The translations under genes and the position numbers were made by a program. A stretch of DNA of 7,074 nt, taken from assembly GCA_019911985.1 (NCBI GenBank), contig JAIOJO010000065.1, forward strand, positions 1-7,074, given 5' to 3'. The notes under the pieces were generated by a model that saw only the letters and a program-made list of their open reading frames with translations, ran no database searches and was not told where the DNA came from. The stretch comes from Sulfuricellaceae bacterium. GTDB lineage: Bacteria; Pseudomonadota; Gammaproteobacteria; Burkholderiales; UBA9220. Of the stretch, positions 1-6,887 are shown one piece after another. Each line of letters starts with the position of its first letter. Position 1 is the first letter of the stretch.

Positions 1-964
1 CGAAGGCATTCATCAGCAAAACGGCGAAAGCCACGCCATCGGGGTAGCCGCCTAGAACCCGGATGACATAGGTCAAAATACCGATGCCGCAGCCGAAGAG
101 CAGCTTGCCGCGGGGCGTCGTGGCACCCGTGACCGGATCCGTGGCAATAAAGAAGGCGCAAAGGAGCGTACCTCCGCTGAGCAAATGGAACCATGGGGCG
201 GCATAGCGTGTGGCATCGCTGAAATAAAATAGGCTTGCCACGACGAACAAACTGCCGAGAAAAGCCGTTGGAATATGCCAGGTGATCACGCGGACGCGTA
301 AGAGATACAGCCCGCCCAGCAGGTACATCAGGGAAACCCAAGCGGAACTGGTGCCGACGCGCAGATTGAAAACCGGCATTTTCATGATTTCGGCGACGGG
401 GAGGCGTTGATGCAACTGTGTTTTTAACGTGTCCAAGGGCGTAGCCATGTTGATGGCGTCAACCTGCAGGCCGGCTGGCAAGCTGCCGTTCCACACGTAC
501 TGTAGCGCATCGCTCAAATCCAGGTGCGCGCTAGCCAAGGAAAGAGGGGCGGGCCAATGCGTCATTTGCGCCGGGAAGGAAACCATGAGGACGGCAAAAC
601 CGACCATGGCCGGATTGAACAGGTTATTGCCCAGTCCGCCATAAAGGTGCTTGGCGACAATGATGGCGAAGGCCGTGCCGAGCACGATCAGCCACCAGGG
701 CGCTAATGGCGGTAGCGACAGCGCCAGCAGCAAAGCGGTCACCAGGGCGCTGCCGTCGAGCAGGAAGGGTTTGATCGGATAGGCGCGCAGGCGCAGCATC
801 AATGCTTCCGCGGCCAGGGCGGTGAGGCTGGCGAGAAACAAGTTGATCAAGATGGCGAAACCGAAAACATAGACATAGACGAATATGCCAGGCAGCAGCG
901 CCGCGCTCACTTTAAGCATGATAGAGCTGACGCTAGTCTGGGTCGTGGCGTGCGAAGAAGTCAT
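1..964 (-). CDS. rnfD: Ion-translocating electron transport complex subunit RnfD (C-terminus cut by window edge)
   Basis: Membrane subunit of the Rnf complex carrying covalently bound FMN; it helps pass electrons across the inner membrane between NADH/RnfC and ferredoxin/RnfB. I translated 321 residues by hand from the ATG at 964; the frame stays open to the window edge. The family is about 350 residues long, so roughly 30 are missing. Visible features: a cluster of hydrophobic segments at about residues 22-130, a polar loop at about 131-200 with the flavin-attachment region DAINMATPLD (Thr175 the probable FMN acceptor), then further hydrophobic segments from about 205, the conserved ATDPVTG stretch near 274-280, and PDGVAFAVLLMN at the edge. 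The start follows the rnfC stop by 20 bases, with a weak GGAAA-type ribosome site upstream. The residues before the acceptor Ala-Thr are unusual (Asn-Met rather than Ser/Thr-Gly). Identity is confident. Confidence 0.95.
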   Translation of the reverse strand, partial: MTSSHATTQTSVSSIMLKVSAALLPGIFVYVYVFGFAILINLFLASLTALAAEALMLRLRAYPIKPFLLDGSALVTALLLALSLPPLAPWWLIVLGTAFAIIVAKHLYGGLGNNLFNPAMVGFAVLMVSFPAQMTHWPAPLSLASAHLDLSDALQYVWNGSLPAGLQVDAINMATPLDTLKTQLHQRLPVAEIMKMPVFNLRVGTSSAWVSLMYLLGGLYLLRVRVITWHIPTAFLGSLFVVASLFYFSDATRYAAPWFHLLSGGTLLCAFFIATDPVTGATTPRGKLLFGCGIGILTYVIRVLGGYPDGVAFAVLLMNAF

Positions 965-984
965 CGAGGCGTTTCCGTTTTCAT

Positions 985-2610
985 TCAGTTGGATGTTGCC
1001 GAATCCGTATCGTTCGGGATTTCGGCATTATGAGGCGCGGCTCGGCGGGCCTCTATTTGATCGATTTCATGTTGGGCTTGAGGGGGAAGGTTTTCTACGT
1101 TTTTGGGAACAACGGCGGCCTTTTTTGCCTTGGCTCGTTCCAGTGCGGCTTGAATGGCCGCCTTCTTGGCATCGCTGTCCGACGGGGCGGTACCGGCTGC
1201 TTTAGCGTGCTTGGCCATCTTTTCCGCTTTTTCCCGCTCCAACCGGAGCTGGCGGAATTCATGCCGTTGGCGGGCTGCATCCGCCGCTTCTTTTTCTTTT
1301 TCCCGCGCCCAGATTTCGCTTTTGGCAAAGCGGAAGTAGTGCACCAAGGGGATATGGCTAGGGCAAACATAATCGCAGCAAGCGCATTCGATGCAGTCAA
1401 AAAGGTCATATTCCTGCGCTTTGCCGAAATTTTTGCCGCAGGCAAACCAGTATAACTCGAAAGGGCCGAGATCCATGGGGCAGGCGTCGGCACAACGGGT
1501 GCAGCGGATACAAGGCAAGGCTGGCGGTGGGGGGGCTTGTAATTGCTCGGAAAGGGCCAGGATACAGTTACTCGCCTTGACCAGCGGCACGTCGAGAGAC
1601 GGCAGTGGAACACCCATCATGGGCCCACCCATGAGGTAGCGTTTGGTGTCGGGCAAGACGCCTCCCGCCAGGGCGATTAAATGGTGCAGGGGCGTTCCGA
1701 CGAGTGCCTCGAAATTGCGCGGCTGCCGCACGTTGCCGGTAACGGTAACGATACGCGATATCACGGGCTCGCCTAGATTGACGGCGCGGTGTATGGAATA
1801 GGCTGTGGCAATGTTGGTGCAGACCACGCCGACATTGAAGGGGCGCACCCCCACCGGAACTTCCTTGCCGGTTAAGACTTTGATTAATTGTCTCTCGCCG
1901 CCGCCGGGATAAATGGTCGGGATGGCGGCGACTTCAATTCCGCAACCCTGTGACGCGGAACGTAGGGCGGCTATGGCCTCCGGTTTATTGTCTTCGATTC
2001 CAACGATGATTTCTTGGGGGCCGAGGAGATAGCGCAGGATGTCGATACCCTTAACGATGTCGGCTGCGCGTTCGCGCATCAGCATGTCGTCGCTGCTAAT
2101 CCACGGTTCGCATTCCGCGCCATTGAGAATCAGTGTTTGCAGTTTGTATTGCTGTGGATCCAATTTTACATGGCTAGGGAATACCGCACCGCCTAATCCG
2201 ACCACTCCGGCCGCTTTAAGCCGGGATAAAAGCTCGCCGCGTTCAGCCGTCCGGTAGTCGAGTGGCGAATGTTCCACCCAGCGGTCGTCGCCATCCACCT
2301 CGATGACGACAGCCAACTGCGGAATGCCGGAGGGGTGAGGTATGGCATGTGGCTCAAGGGCGACGACTCGACCGGAGCTGGAGGCATGGATAGCCGCGGA
2401 AATGGCGCCTTCCGGTTGCCCGATTACTTGCCCTTTAAGCACGAGATCGCCAGGCTCAACCAAGGGCTGTGCAGGAGTGCCGATATGCTGAATGAGCGGG
2501 ATAACCAGTTTGGGAGGAAGCGGCGCCAGTGCGATCGGCAATTGCGTCGATTCGAGTTTGTGCTGGGGCGGATGGATGCCGCCATGGAAGGTATGCAGTA
2601 TCCGCTTCAT
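985..2610 (-). CDS. rnfC: Electron transport complex subunit RnfC (NADH-binding, two 4Fe-4S clusters)
   Basis: Peripheral subunit on the cytoplasmic face of the Rnf complex, where NADH and FMN bind and electrons enter or leave. I chose the ATG at 2610 (541 residues): it gives the family N-terminus (MKRILHTFHGGIHPP) and overlaps the rnfB stop as ATGA, implying coupled translation. The frame stays open further upstream to 2709, but that part only overlaps rnfB out of frame. Domains in order: an N-terminal barrel-like domain with the lipoyl-like segment near 50-85; the glycine-rich nucleotide/FMN region GLGGAVFPSHVK at 138-149; NGAECEPW at 163-170; and two CxxCxxCxxxCP ferredoxin motifs, Cys367/370/373/377 and Cys406/409/412/416. 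From about 432 a charged Ala/Lys/Glu-rich tail follows, probably helical, with one copy of the KKAAIQAALERAKAKKAA type of repeat seen in RnfC/RsxC tails. E. coli RsxC has a longer tail (740 residues in total). Confidence 0.97.
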   Translation of the reverse strand: MKRILHTFHGGIHPPQHKLESTQLPIALAPLPPKLVIPLIQHIGTPAQPLVEPGDLVLKGQVIGQPEGAISAAIHASSSGRVVALEPHAIPHPSGIPQLAVVIEVDGDDRWVEHSPLDYRTAERGELLSRLKAAGVVGLGGAVFPSHVKLDPQQYKLQTLILNGAECEPWISSDDMLMRERAADIVKGIDILRYLLGPQEIIVGIEDNKPEAIAALRSASQGCGIEVAAIPTIYPGGGERQLIKVLTGKEVPVGVRPFNVGVVCTNIATAYSIHRAVNLGEPVISRIVTVTGNVRQPRNFEALVGTPLHHLIALAGGVLPDTKRYLMGGPMMGVPLPSLDVPLVKASNCILALSEQLQAPPPPALPCIRCTRCADACPMDLGPFELYWFACGKNFGKAQEYDLFDCIECACCDYVCPSHIPLVHYFRFAKSEIWAREKEKEAADAARQRHEFRQLRLEREKAEKMAKHAKAAGTAPSDSDAKKAAIQAALERAKAKKAAVVPKNVENLPPQAQHEIDQIEARRAAPHNAEIPNDTDSATSN

Positions 2611-3176
2611 GAGGCGGCCTTGCCATGTGGAATTCGGGTGATCTCTGCCACAGGGTAGTCCCATTTCCAGTTGTTGACGCCCAGTGCGATAGGTTCCATG
2701 CGGATGCATTCAACCGGGCAAGGTGGAACGCAGAGTTCGCAACCGGTGCATTGATCGGCAATGATGACATGCATTTGCTTGGCGGCCCCGACTATGGCGT
2801 CCACCGGACAGGCTTGGATGCACAAGGTGCAGCCGATACACAAAGGCTCATCGATTACTGCCACGGATTTTGGCTTCGGTTGTGCTTGATCTTCACCGAA
2901 AGGCTTGAACTCGACTCCCAATAAATCGGCCAGGCGGTGTATGCCTTCTTCTCCGCCAGGTGGGCAGCGGTTGATTTCGGCTTCGCCGTGGGCAATCGCT
3001 TCGGCATAAGGCCGGCAGCCGGGAAAACCGCATTGGCCGCATTGCGTTTGCGGCAGGATGGCGTCGATTCTTTCGACCAGGGGGTTGCCTTCCACCTTGA
3101 ATTTGATCGCGGCGTAGCCGAGAACGGTGCCGATGACGGCGGCCAATAGAGCCATCACCGCTAAAGCGATCAGCAT
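2607..3176 (-). CDS. rnfB: Electron transport complex subunit RnfB (ferredoxin-type, membrane-anchored)
   Basis: Iron-sulfur subunit that exchanges electrons with soluble ferredoxin. The product is 189 residues, close to E. coli RsxB (192). Residues about 2-22 form a single hydrophobic N-terminal anchor. A conserved four-cysteine motif CxxCxxxxC...C follows (Cys46, 49, 54 and 71; CGQCGFPGCRPYAEAI), typical of RnfB and related proteins and expected to bind one 4Fe-4S cluster. Two classic CxxCxxCxxxCP motifs come next at Cys113/116/119/123 and Cys143/146/149/153, giving two more 4Fe-4S clusters. The start at 3176 is the family start and has a purine stretch (AAAGAG) a few bases upstream. It lies 61 bases after rnfA, and its stop overlaps the rnfC start. 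All expected cysteines are present and nothing suggests loss of function. Confidence 0.97.
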   Translation of the reverse strand: MLIALAVMALLAAVIGTVLGYAAIKFKVEGNPLVERIDAILPQTQCGQCGFPGCRPYAEAIAHGEAEINRCPPGGEEGIHRLADLLGVEFKPFGEDQAQPKPKSVAVIDEPLCIGCTLCIQACPVDAIVGAAKQMHVIIADQCTGCELCVPPCPVECIRMEPIALGVNNWKWDYPVAEITRIPHGKAAS

Positions 3177-3237
3177 AGGGTGCTCTTTAGCGCGAGAGGG
3201 AGGACTATTGTGTCAAGCAGGGAGAACCGCAAATATC

Positions 3238-3813
3238 TCATTTCACCAATCCGGAAAAACCCATGAATCCCAAGCTGAGAAGCCCAGCCGTGACCATGGC
3301 GATGGCCGATCCTTTGAAATGGAGAGGGACATCCGCTGCCTCAAGACGTTCGCGCATGGCGGCAAAGGCCACTAGCGCAAGGGAAAACCCGATGGCACCG
3401 CCCATCCCGAAAAAGAGGGATTCGATAAAGTTATGATTGCTTTGCACATTGAGCAGGGCGATACCCAGTACCGCGCAATTAGTGGTAATCAGCGGTAAAT
3501 AAATGCCCAGCACTTGGTACAAAATCGGGCTGACTTTATGGATGAACATTTCGGTAAATTGGACGATACCGGCGATTACGACGATGAACGAAAGCGTGCG
3601 CAAGTAAATCAGGTCCGGCCCGAGCAGATACTGGTTTATCAGATAGCTGGAGCCGGATGCCACGGTTAGAACGAAGGTGGTAGCGGCGCCCATGCCGATA
3701 GCCGCTTCCAGTTTTTTGGAAACACCGAAAAAAGGGCATAAGCCCAGCATTTTGGTGAGCACGATGTTGTTCACCAAGATCGTGCCGATGAGGATCAGAA
3801 GATAGTTTTCCAT
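3238..3813 (-). CDS. rnfA: Electron transport complex subunit RnfA (integral membrane)
   Basis: Integral membrane subunit of the Rnf complex, a homologue of NqrE; it pairs with RnfE to form the core through which electrons and ions pass. The 191-residue product is almost entirely hydrophobic, consistent with six membrane helices, and matches the family end to end (E. coli RsxA has 193). Diagnostic stretches are NNIVLTKMLGLCPFFGVSKK near 15-34, QFTEMFIHK near 85-93, PLITTNCAVLG near 107-117 and the C-terminal LGFMGFSGLVK. Cys26 and Cys113 are the conserved pair that, in solved Rnf/Nqr structures, contribute to the intramembrane iron-sulfur cluster shared with RnfE/NqrD. It is the first rnf gene in transcription order, 78 bases after ald, with a candidate promoter in that gap. 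The ATG at 3813 is preceded by a weak GAAAGA ribosome site. Confidence 0.97.
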   Translation of the reverse strand: MENYLLILIGTILVNNIVLTKMLGLCPFFGVSKKLEAAIGMGAATTFVLTVASGSSYLINQYLLGPDLIYLRTLSFIVVIAGIVQFTEMFIHKVSPILYQVLGIYLPLITTNCAVLGIALLNVQSNHNFIESLFFGMGGAIGFSLALVAFAAMRERLEAADVPLHFKGSAIAMVTAGLLSLGFMGFSGLVK

Positions 3814-3843
3814 TGGGTCTTTCAGCCGCCTTCCGGGAAGGAA

Positions 3844-3872
3844 ATTATCACGCTAGAAGAGCTGCGGCGCAA
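3844..3872 (-). promoter_or_regulatory. Candidate sigma-70 promoter for the rnf genes
   Basis: On the minus strand in the ald-rnfA gap, TTGCGC (3867-3872) and GATAAT (3844-3849) are separated by exactly 17 bases. The -10 element matches the TATAAT consensus at five of six positions; the -35 element keeps only TTG (three of six). Transcription would start roughly 25-30 bases upstream of the rnfA ATG. This is pattern recognition only, and a sequence this short can match by chance. It is attractive because it lies between genes and has correct spacing. Confidence 0.35.
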
Positions 3873-3891
3873 TGACGGCGCGTTGTGTCGC

Positions 3892-5004
3892 TCATGCCTG
3901 CGCTGCTTGTTCCGGCGGAAGGTAGGGGTAGCCGAGATCGTCGGCGACATTGGACTGGGTTACATGGCCACGGTAGAGGTTTAAGCCCTTGCGCAGTGCG
4001 GCGGAGTTGCTCAGCGCCTGTACCGTGCCTTGAGAGGCCAGTTGGAGCAGAAAAGGGAGGGTTGCGTTGGTCAGCGCCTGGGTCGAGGTGCGGGCGCAGG
4101 CCGCCGGAATGTTGGTGACGCAATAGTGGACGACGCCTTCTTCGACATAAGTCGGCTCGGAGTGGGTCGTGGGGCGCGAGGTTTCGGCGCAGCCGCCTTG
4201 ATCGATGGCGACATCGACCAGTACCGAGCCCTTTTTCATGTTCCGAATAATATCCCGGCTCAATAGTTTGGGCGCACGTTTGCCGGGAATCAGCACCGAT
4301 CCAATGAGCAAGTCGGCCTCACGGGCCAGTTCCTCTATCGTGTGGGGTTCCGAGTAGCGTGTGCCGATACGCCCGCCAAAGACTTCATCGAGATGACGCA
4401 AGCGCATCAGATTGGTATCCAGCAGGATTACATCGGCCCCCAAGCCTAGCGCCATCTGGGCGGCATGGGTTCCGACTGTTCCGGCGCCGATTATGAGCAC
4501 ACGGCCGGGGGCGGTGCCCGGCACGCCGCCCAACAAGACGCCGCGTCCGCCGTTGGCTATATGCAGCGAATTCGCTCCGACTTGCGTGGCGATGCGGCCA
4601 GCTACTTCCGACATCGGCATCAGCAAAGGCAGCAGCCCCGATTCCTCGACGGTTTCATAGGCGATGCCGATAATTTTTCGCTGCACCAGTTGGGCGGTCA
4701 GTTCGGCATCGGCCGCCAAGTGAAGATAGCAAAACAGGGTTTGGCCCTCTTGCAACAGAGCTAACTCGTCGGCCTGCGGTTCTTTAACTTTGACAACGAG
4801 CGGACAAGCGTAAACATCGGCTGCCGTGGGAACAATATTCGCGCCAACGGAGGCATAGGCTTCGTCGGGAAAACCGATGGATTCCGCCGCTCCGCTTTGC
4901 ACTCTGACGGTGTGGCCCGCCAAGCGCAGAGCGCGGACGCCCGCAGGCGTGACGCCAACTCGGTATTCGTGATTTTTGGTTTCCTTGGGTACGCCGATCA
5001 ACAT
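3892..5004 (-). CDS. ald: Alanine dehydrogenase (NAD-dependent)
   Basis: Interconverts L-alanine and pyruvate plus ammonia, using NAD(H), in the cytoplasm. In methanotrophs and some other bacteria the reductive direction assimilates ammonia. The 370-residue length is typical of the family (about 371). The N-terminus MLIGVPKETKNHEYRVGVTP contains Arg15, and Lys74 (VKVKEP) and His95 (CYLHL) follow; these match the substrate and catalytic residues Arg15, Lys75 and His96 of characterised enzymes. The Rossmann nucleotide site is GAGTVG at 173-178, after VPGTAPGRVLIIG. VDVAIDQGG at 263-271 supplies the conserved Asp268. The stretch NIPAACARTSTQALTNAT (298-315) is a variant of the more familiar NMPGAVPRTST form. 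Its ATG overlaps the end of pyrD by 7 bases, so the two are probably cotranscribed and coupled. No convincing terminator follows the stop. NAD(P) transhydrogenase alpha subunit is related, but length and motifs favour Ald. Confidence 0.95.
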   Translation of the reverse strand: MLIGVPKETKNHEYRVGVTPAGVRALRLAGHTVRVQSGAAESIGFPDEAYASVGANIVPTAADVYACPLVVKVKEPQADELALLQEGQTLFCYLHLAADAELTAQLVQRKIIGIAYETVEESGLLPLLMPMSEVAGRIATQVGANSLHIANGGRGVLLGGVPGTAPGRVLIIGAGTVGTHAAQMALGLGADVILLDTNLMRLRHLDEVFGGRIGTRYSEPHTIEELAREADLLIGSVLIPGKRAPKLLSRDIIRNMKKGSVLVDVAIDQGGCAETSRPTTHSEPTYVEEGVVHYCVTNIPAACARTSTQALTNATLPFLLQLASQGTVQALSNSAALRKGLNLYRGHVTQSNVADDLGYPYLPPEQAAQA

Positions 5005-6023
5005 GATTTCGCTTGCGCCAATTCCCGGCAGATTTCACCGATCAATTTTGGCCCGCGATAGATCAGGCCGCTATAAAGTTGCACTAGGCTCGCTCCGGCG
5101 CGCATTTTTTCTTGTGCATCCAGCGAGTCCATAATGCCGCCCACGCCGATAATCGGTACTTTGCCTTGCAGTGCTAGGCTGAGTTGTTTAACCACGGATG
5201 TGGACTGGACGCGCAGCGGTGCGCCGCTTAGGCCACCGGCCTCCTGGCCGTGAGGAAGGGTTTCCACGCCTTGGCGCGACAAGGTGGTATTGGTGGCGAT
5301 GACGCCGTCGATCCCGTGCTTCAATAGTTGGTCGGCGATTTGGATGATTTCTACTGTATCGAGATCGGGCGCAATTTTTAGCACGAGCGGCACATAGCGG
5401 CTATGAGCGTTGGCCAGCTTGGTTTGCTCCGATTTCAACTCGATCAGTAAACGATCCAGTTCCTCGGCCTGTTGTAGCTGACGCAGATTTTTGGTGTTGG
5501 GCGAGGAGATGTTGACGGTGATATAGCTGGCATAGGGATAAACCTTGCGCAGGCCAATGAGATAGTCTTCGTTGGCACGCTCCATGGGCGTGTCGAAATT
5601 TTTCCCGATGTTGATGCCGAGGATGCCGCGATAGCGGGATCTTTTGACGTTTTCCACAAGCCGATCTACGCCTGCATTGTTGAAGCCCATGCGATTAATG
5701 ATCGCGTCGGCTTCGGGCACGCGGAAGAGGCGGGGCTTGGGATTGCCGGGCTGCGGACGCGGCGTGACAGTGCCGATTTCAATAAACCCAAAACCCAGGG
5801 TAGCCAAGGCATCGAGATAATCGCCATTTTTGTCCAATCCGGCCGCCAATCCTACCGGATTAGGAAATTGCAAGCCCATAATGCTTACAGGGCACTCTGG
5901 GATACGCGGCGAGAATAGACGGGCAATGCCGATGTCGTGCACGGCTTTGAGCGCGGATAAAGCCATTCCATGAGCCATTTCGGCATCAAGACGAAAAAAT
6001 AAGGGGCGTAGCAATTTGTACAT
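4998..6023 (-). CDS. pyrD: Dihydroorotate dehydrogenase (quinone), class 2
   Basis: Fourth step of pyrimidine synthesis: oxidises dihydroorotate to orotate with FMN and passes electrons to membrane quinone. I chose the ATG at 6023, giving 341 residues (E. coli has 336) and an N-terminus, MYKLLRPLFFRLDAEMAHGMAL, that aligns with the amphipathic membrane-binding helix of class 2 enzymes. An in-frame ATG at 6035 (MSYIMYK) is possible. The frame is open back to a TTG at 6110, but that extension looks unlike PyrD. Motifs: GLAAGLDKNG (58-67, with Lys66), IEIGTVTPRPQPGNPKPRLFR (81-101), NRMGFNNAG (110-118), GINIGKN (136-142), VNISSPNT (170-177, where Ser174 should be the catalytic base), LKIAPD, VIATNTT (241-247), GVGGI (293-297) and ASLVQLYSG (311-319). 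Its last bases overlap the ald start. Neither candidate start has a strong ribosome site. Confidence 0.96.
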   Translation of the reverse strand: MYKLLRPLFFRLDAEMAHGMALSALKAVHDIGIARLFSPRIPECPVSIMGLQFPNPVGLAAGLDKNGDYLDALATLGFGFIEIGTVTPRPQPGNPKPRLFRVPEADAIINRMGFNNAGVDRLVENVKRSRYRGILGINIGKNFDTPMERANEDYLIGLRKVYPYASYITVNISSPNTKNLRQLQQAEELDRLLIELKSEQTKLANAHSRYVPLVLKIAPDLDTVEIIQIADQLLKHGIDGVIATNTTLSRQGVETLPHGQEAGGLSGAPLRVQSTSVVKQLSLALQGKVPIIGVGGIMDSLDAQEKMRAGASLVQLYSGLIYRGPKLIGEICRELAQAKSC

Positions 6024-6045
6024 GATGTAGGACATTATATCGTCT

Positions 6046-6081
6046 GCTTGCCATTTCGCTGCGTTTTCCTGGCAGGCAAGC
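6046..6081 (-). promoter_or_regulatory. Inverted repeat in the pyrD leader (possible mRNA hairpin)
   Basis: GCTTGCC at 6046-6052 and GGCAAGC at 6075-6081 are perfect reverse complements, 22 bases apart. In pyrD mRNA they could form a 7-base-pair stem whose second arm ends about 10 bases before the in-frame ATG at 6035, near where a ribosome would bind. A leader hairpin that controls translation is known for pyrC and pyrD of enteric bacteria. A similar role here is only inference, since the stem is short and the loop long. Confidence 0.25.
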
Positions 6082-6303
6082 GAGTTGGTTTTATCGGTAA
6101 GGGTGACCAACCAGCTTTATTTTAAATCCCCCAAACCGGTAGATGATTGCCTGAATAGGCCCGATTAACATGAATGACATCGAAATGTGGCATTATTTAC
6201 AGGTTTTGAGCTGGGTCATTAGAATGGCTTGATTGGATGTAGATAAAGCTTTTGGCCGTGCCGTAACAGGAAAATGCGCTTAACATTTTATTACTTTACT
6301 TTA

Positions 6304-6310
6304 AAGAGGT
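6304..6310 (+). promoter_or_regulatory. Ribosome binding site of the rubrerythrin gene
   Basis: AAGAGGT, four bases before the ATG at 6315, is a near-consensus Shine-Dalgarno sequence and fixes the start of the rubrerythrin gene. It is clearly stronger than the ribosome sites of the minus-strand genes in this window, which suggests efficient translation. Confidence 0.75.
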
Positions 6311-6314
6311 CGCA

Positions 6315-6734
6315 ATGCAACTTAAGGGTTCAAAAACAGAAGAAAATCTGAAAGACGCTTTTGCCGGCGAATCACAGGCGAATCGTCGCTACCTGTATTT
6401 TGCCGCTAAGGCCGATATTGAAGGCCAGAATGACGTAGCCGCTGTATTTCGCTCGACGGCTGAAGGCGAAACTCGACACGCTCACGGTCACCTAGAGTAC
6501 TTGGAAGTTTGCGGGGACCCGGCTACCGGCTTGCCTATCGGAGCGACTCGCGACAACCTTAAAGCAGCCATTGCGGGCGAGACCCGCGAATATACCGATA
6601 TGTATCCGGGCATGGCTAAAATTGCGCGTGAAGAAGGCTTCGGCGAAATTGCAGATTGGTTCGAAACTTTGGCCAAAGCCGAGCGCTCACATGTCAACCG
6701 TTTCCAAAAGGCGTTGGATGCACTGACAGACTAG
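6315..6734 (+). CDS. Rubrerythrin, short form without rubredoxin domain
   Basis: Ferritin-like diiron protein of 139 residues, probably a cytoplasmic peroxidase or iron-linked stress protein. The four-helix bundle carries the full set of iron ligands expected by comparison with Desulfovibrio rubrerythrin: Glu19 (AGESQANRRY), Glu52 and His55 (EGETRHAH), Glu89 and Glu92 (AGETREYTDMYP), Glu123 and His126 (KAERSHVNRF). The usual C-terminal rubredoxin domain with its CxxC pairs is absent; the only cysteine is Cys66. The protein ends cleanly after the fourth helix, and forms of this length are common, so this is not a truncation. Electrons would have to come from a separate partner. It is transcribed divergently from pyrD, has a strong ribosome site, and is followed by a hairpin, so it is probably a single-gene unit. 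Confidence 0.93.
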   Translation: MQLKGSKTEENLKDAFAGESQANRRYLYFAAKADIEGQNDVAAVFRSTAEGETRHAHGHLEYLEVCGDPATGLPIGATRDNLKAAIAGETREYTDMYPGMAKIAREEGFGEIADWFETLAKAERSHVNRFQKALDALTD

Positions 6735-6740
6735 ATCGTT

Positions 6741-6779
6741 TACGGGGAGCGTTTGCGCAGGTCGCTTCCCGTATAGCCT
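6741..6779 (+). terminator. Probable terminator after the rubrerythrin gene
   Basis: TACGGGGAGCG (6741-6751) pairs with CGCTTCCCGTA (6763-6773) as an 11-base-pair stem containing one G-U pair, with an 11-base loop. It begins 6 bases after the rubrerythrin stop. The downstream T stretch is poor (TAGCCTTTGTTG), so termination may be incomplete or need help. The stem is GC-rich and well placed. On the minus strand the bases following the hairpin are not T-rich, so it fits the plus-strand gene better than the convergent one. Confidence 0.55.
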
Positions 6780-6887
6780 TTGTTGCGGGCAAGTTTTTGG
6801 CGGGCACTCCCTATGCGCTCAACCAAGCGGCGATAGAGGCTTGCCGCCTGAGTCTTTAAGTGCAAGATATCGCGGCTTAGGATGCCG

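Larger units (their letters stand above)
6024..6314. other. Divergent intergenic region between pyrD and rubrerythrin
   Basis: This gap of about 290 bases holds the control regions for both divergent genes. It is more AT-rich than the flanking genes, especially 6281-6304. I see no gene or tRNA in it. Candidate promoter pieces occur, such as TAAAAT on the minus strand near 6118-6123 and TAACAT on the plus strand at 6281-6286, but none has a good partner box at the right spacing, so I assign no promoter here. The part next to pyrD contains a 7-base inverted repeat, listed separately. Confidence 0.6.

Noticed and set aside
885..1455. Plus-strand open frames over the rnfD start and rnfC tail
   Set aside because: They lie opposite clearly recognisable rnfD and rnfC coding sequence, have low-complexity or shadow-like composition and no recognisable domain.
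2611..2709. Upstream extension of rnfC to the ATG at 2709
   Set aside because: The extra 33 residues overlap rnfB out of frame and look unlike RnfC. The ATG at 2610, overlapping the rnfB stop, gives the family N-terminus.
3211..3216. Perfect TTGACA on the minus strand in the rnfA-rnfB gap
   Set aside because: At 16-19 bases downstream the best -10 candidates are GCGCTA or GCTAAA, which are poor. The position inside an obvious operon makes a chance match likely.
6187..6202. TGGCATTATTTACAG as a sigma-54 promoter
   Set aside because: The -24-like GG is present, but at the required spacing the -12 GC is AG, so the essential element is missing.
6229..6242. TTGATTGGATGTAG as an FNR site before rubrerythrin
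   Set aside because: Only the left half matches TTGAT-N4-ATCAA; the right half is absent.
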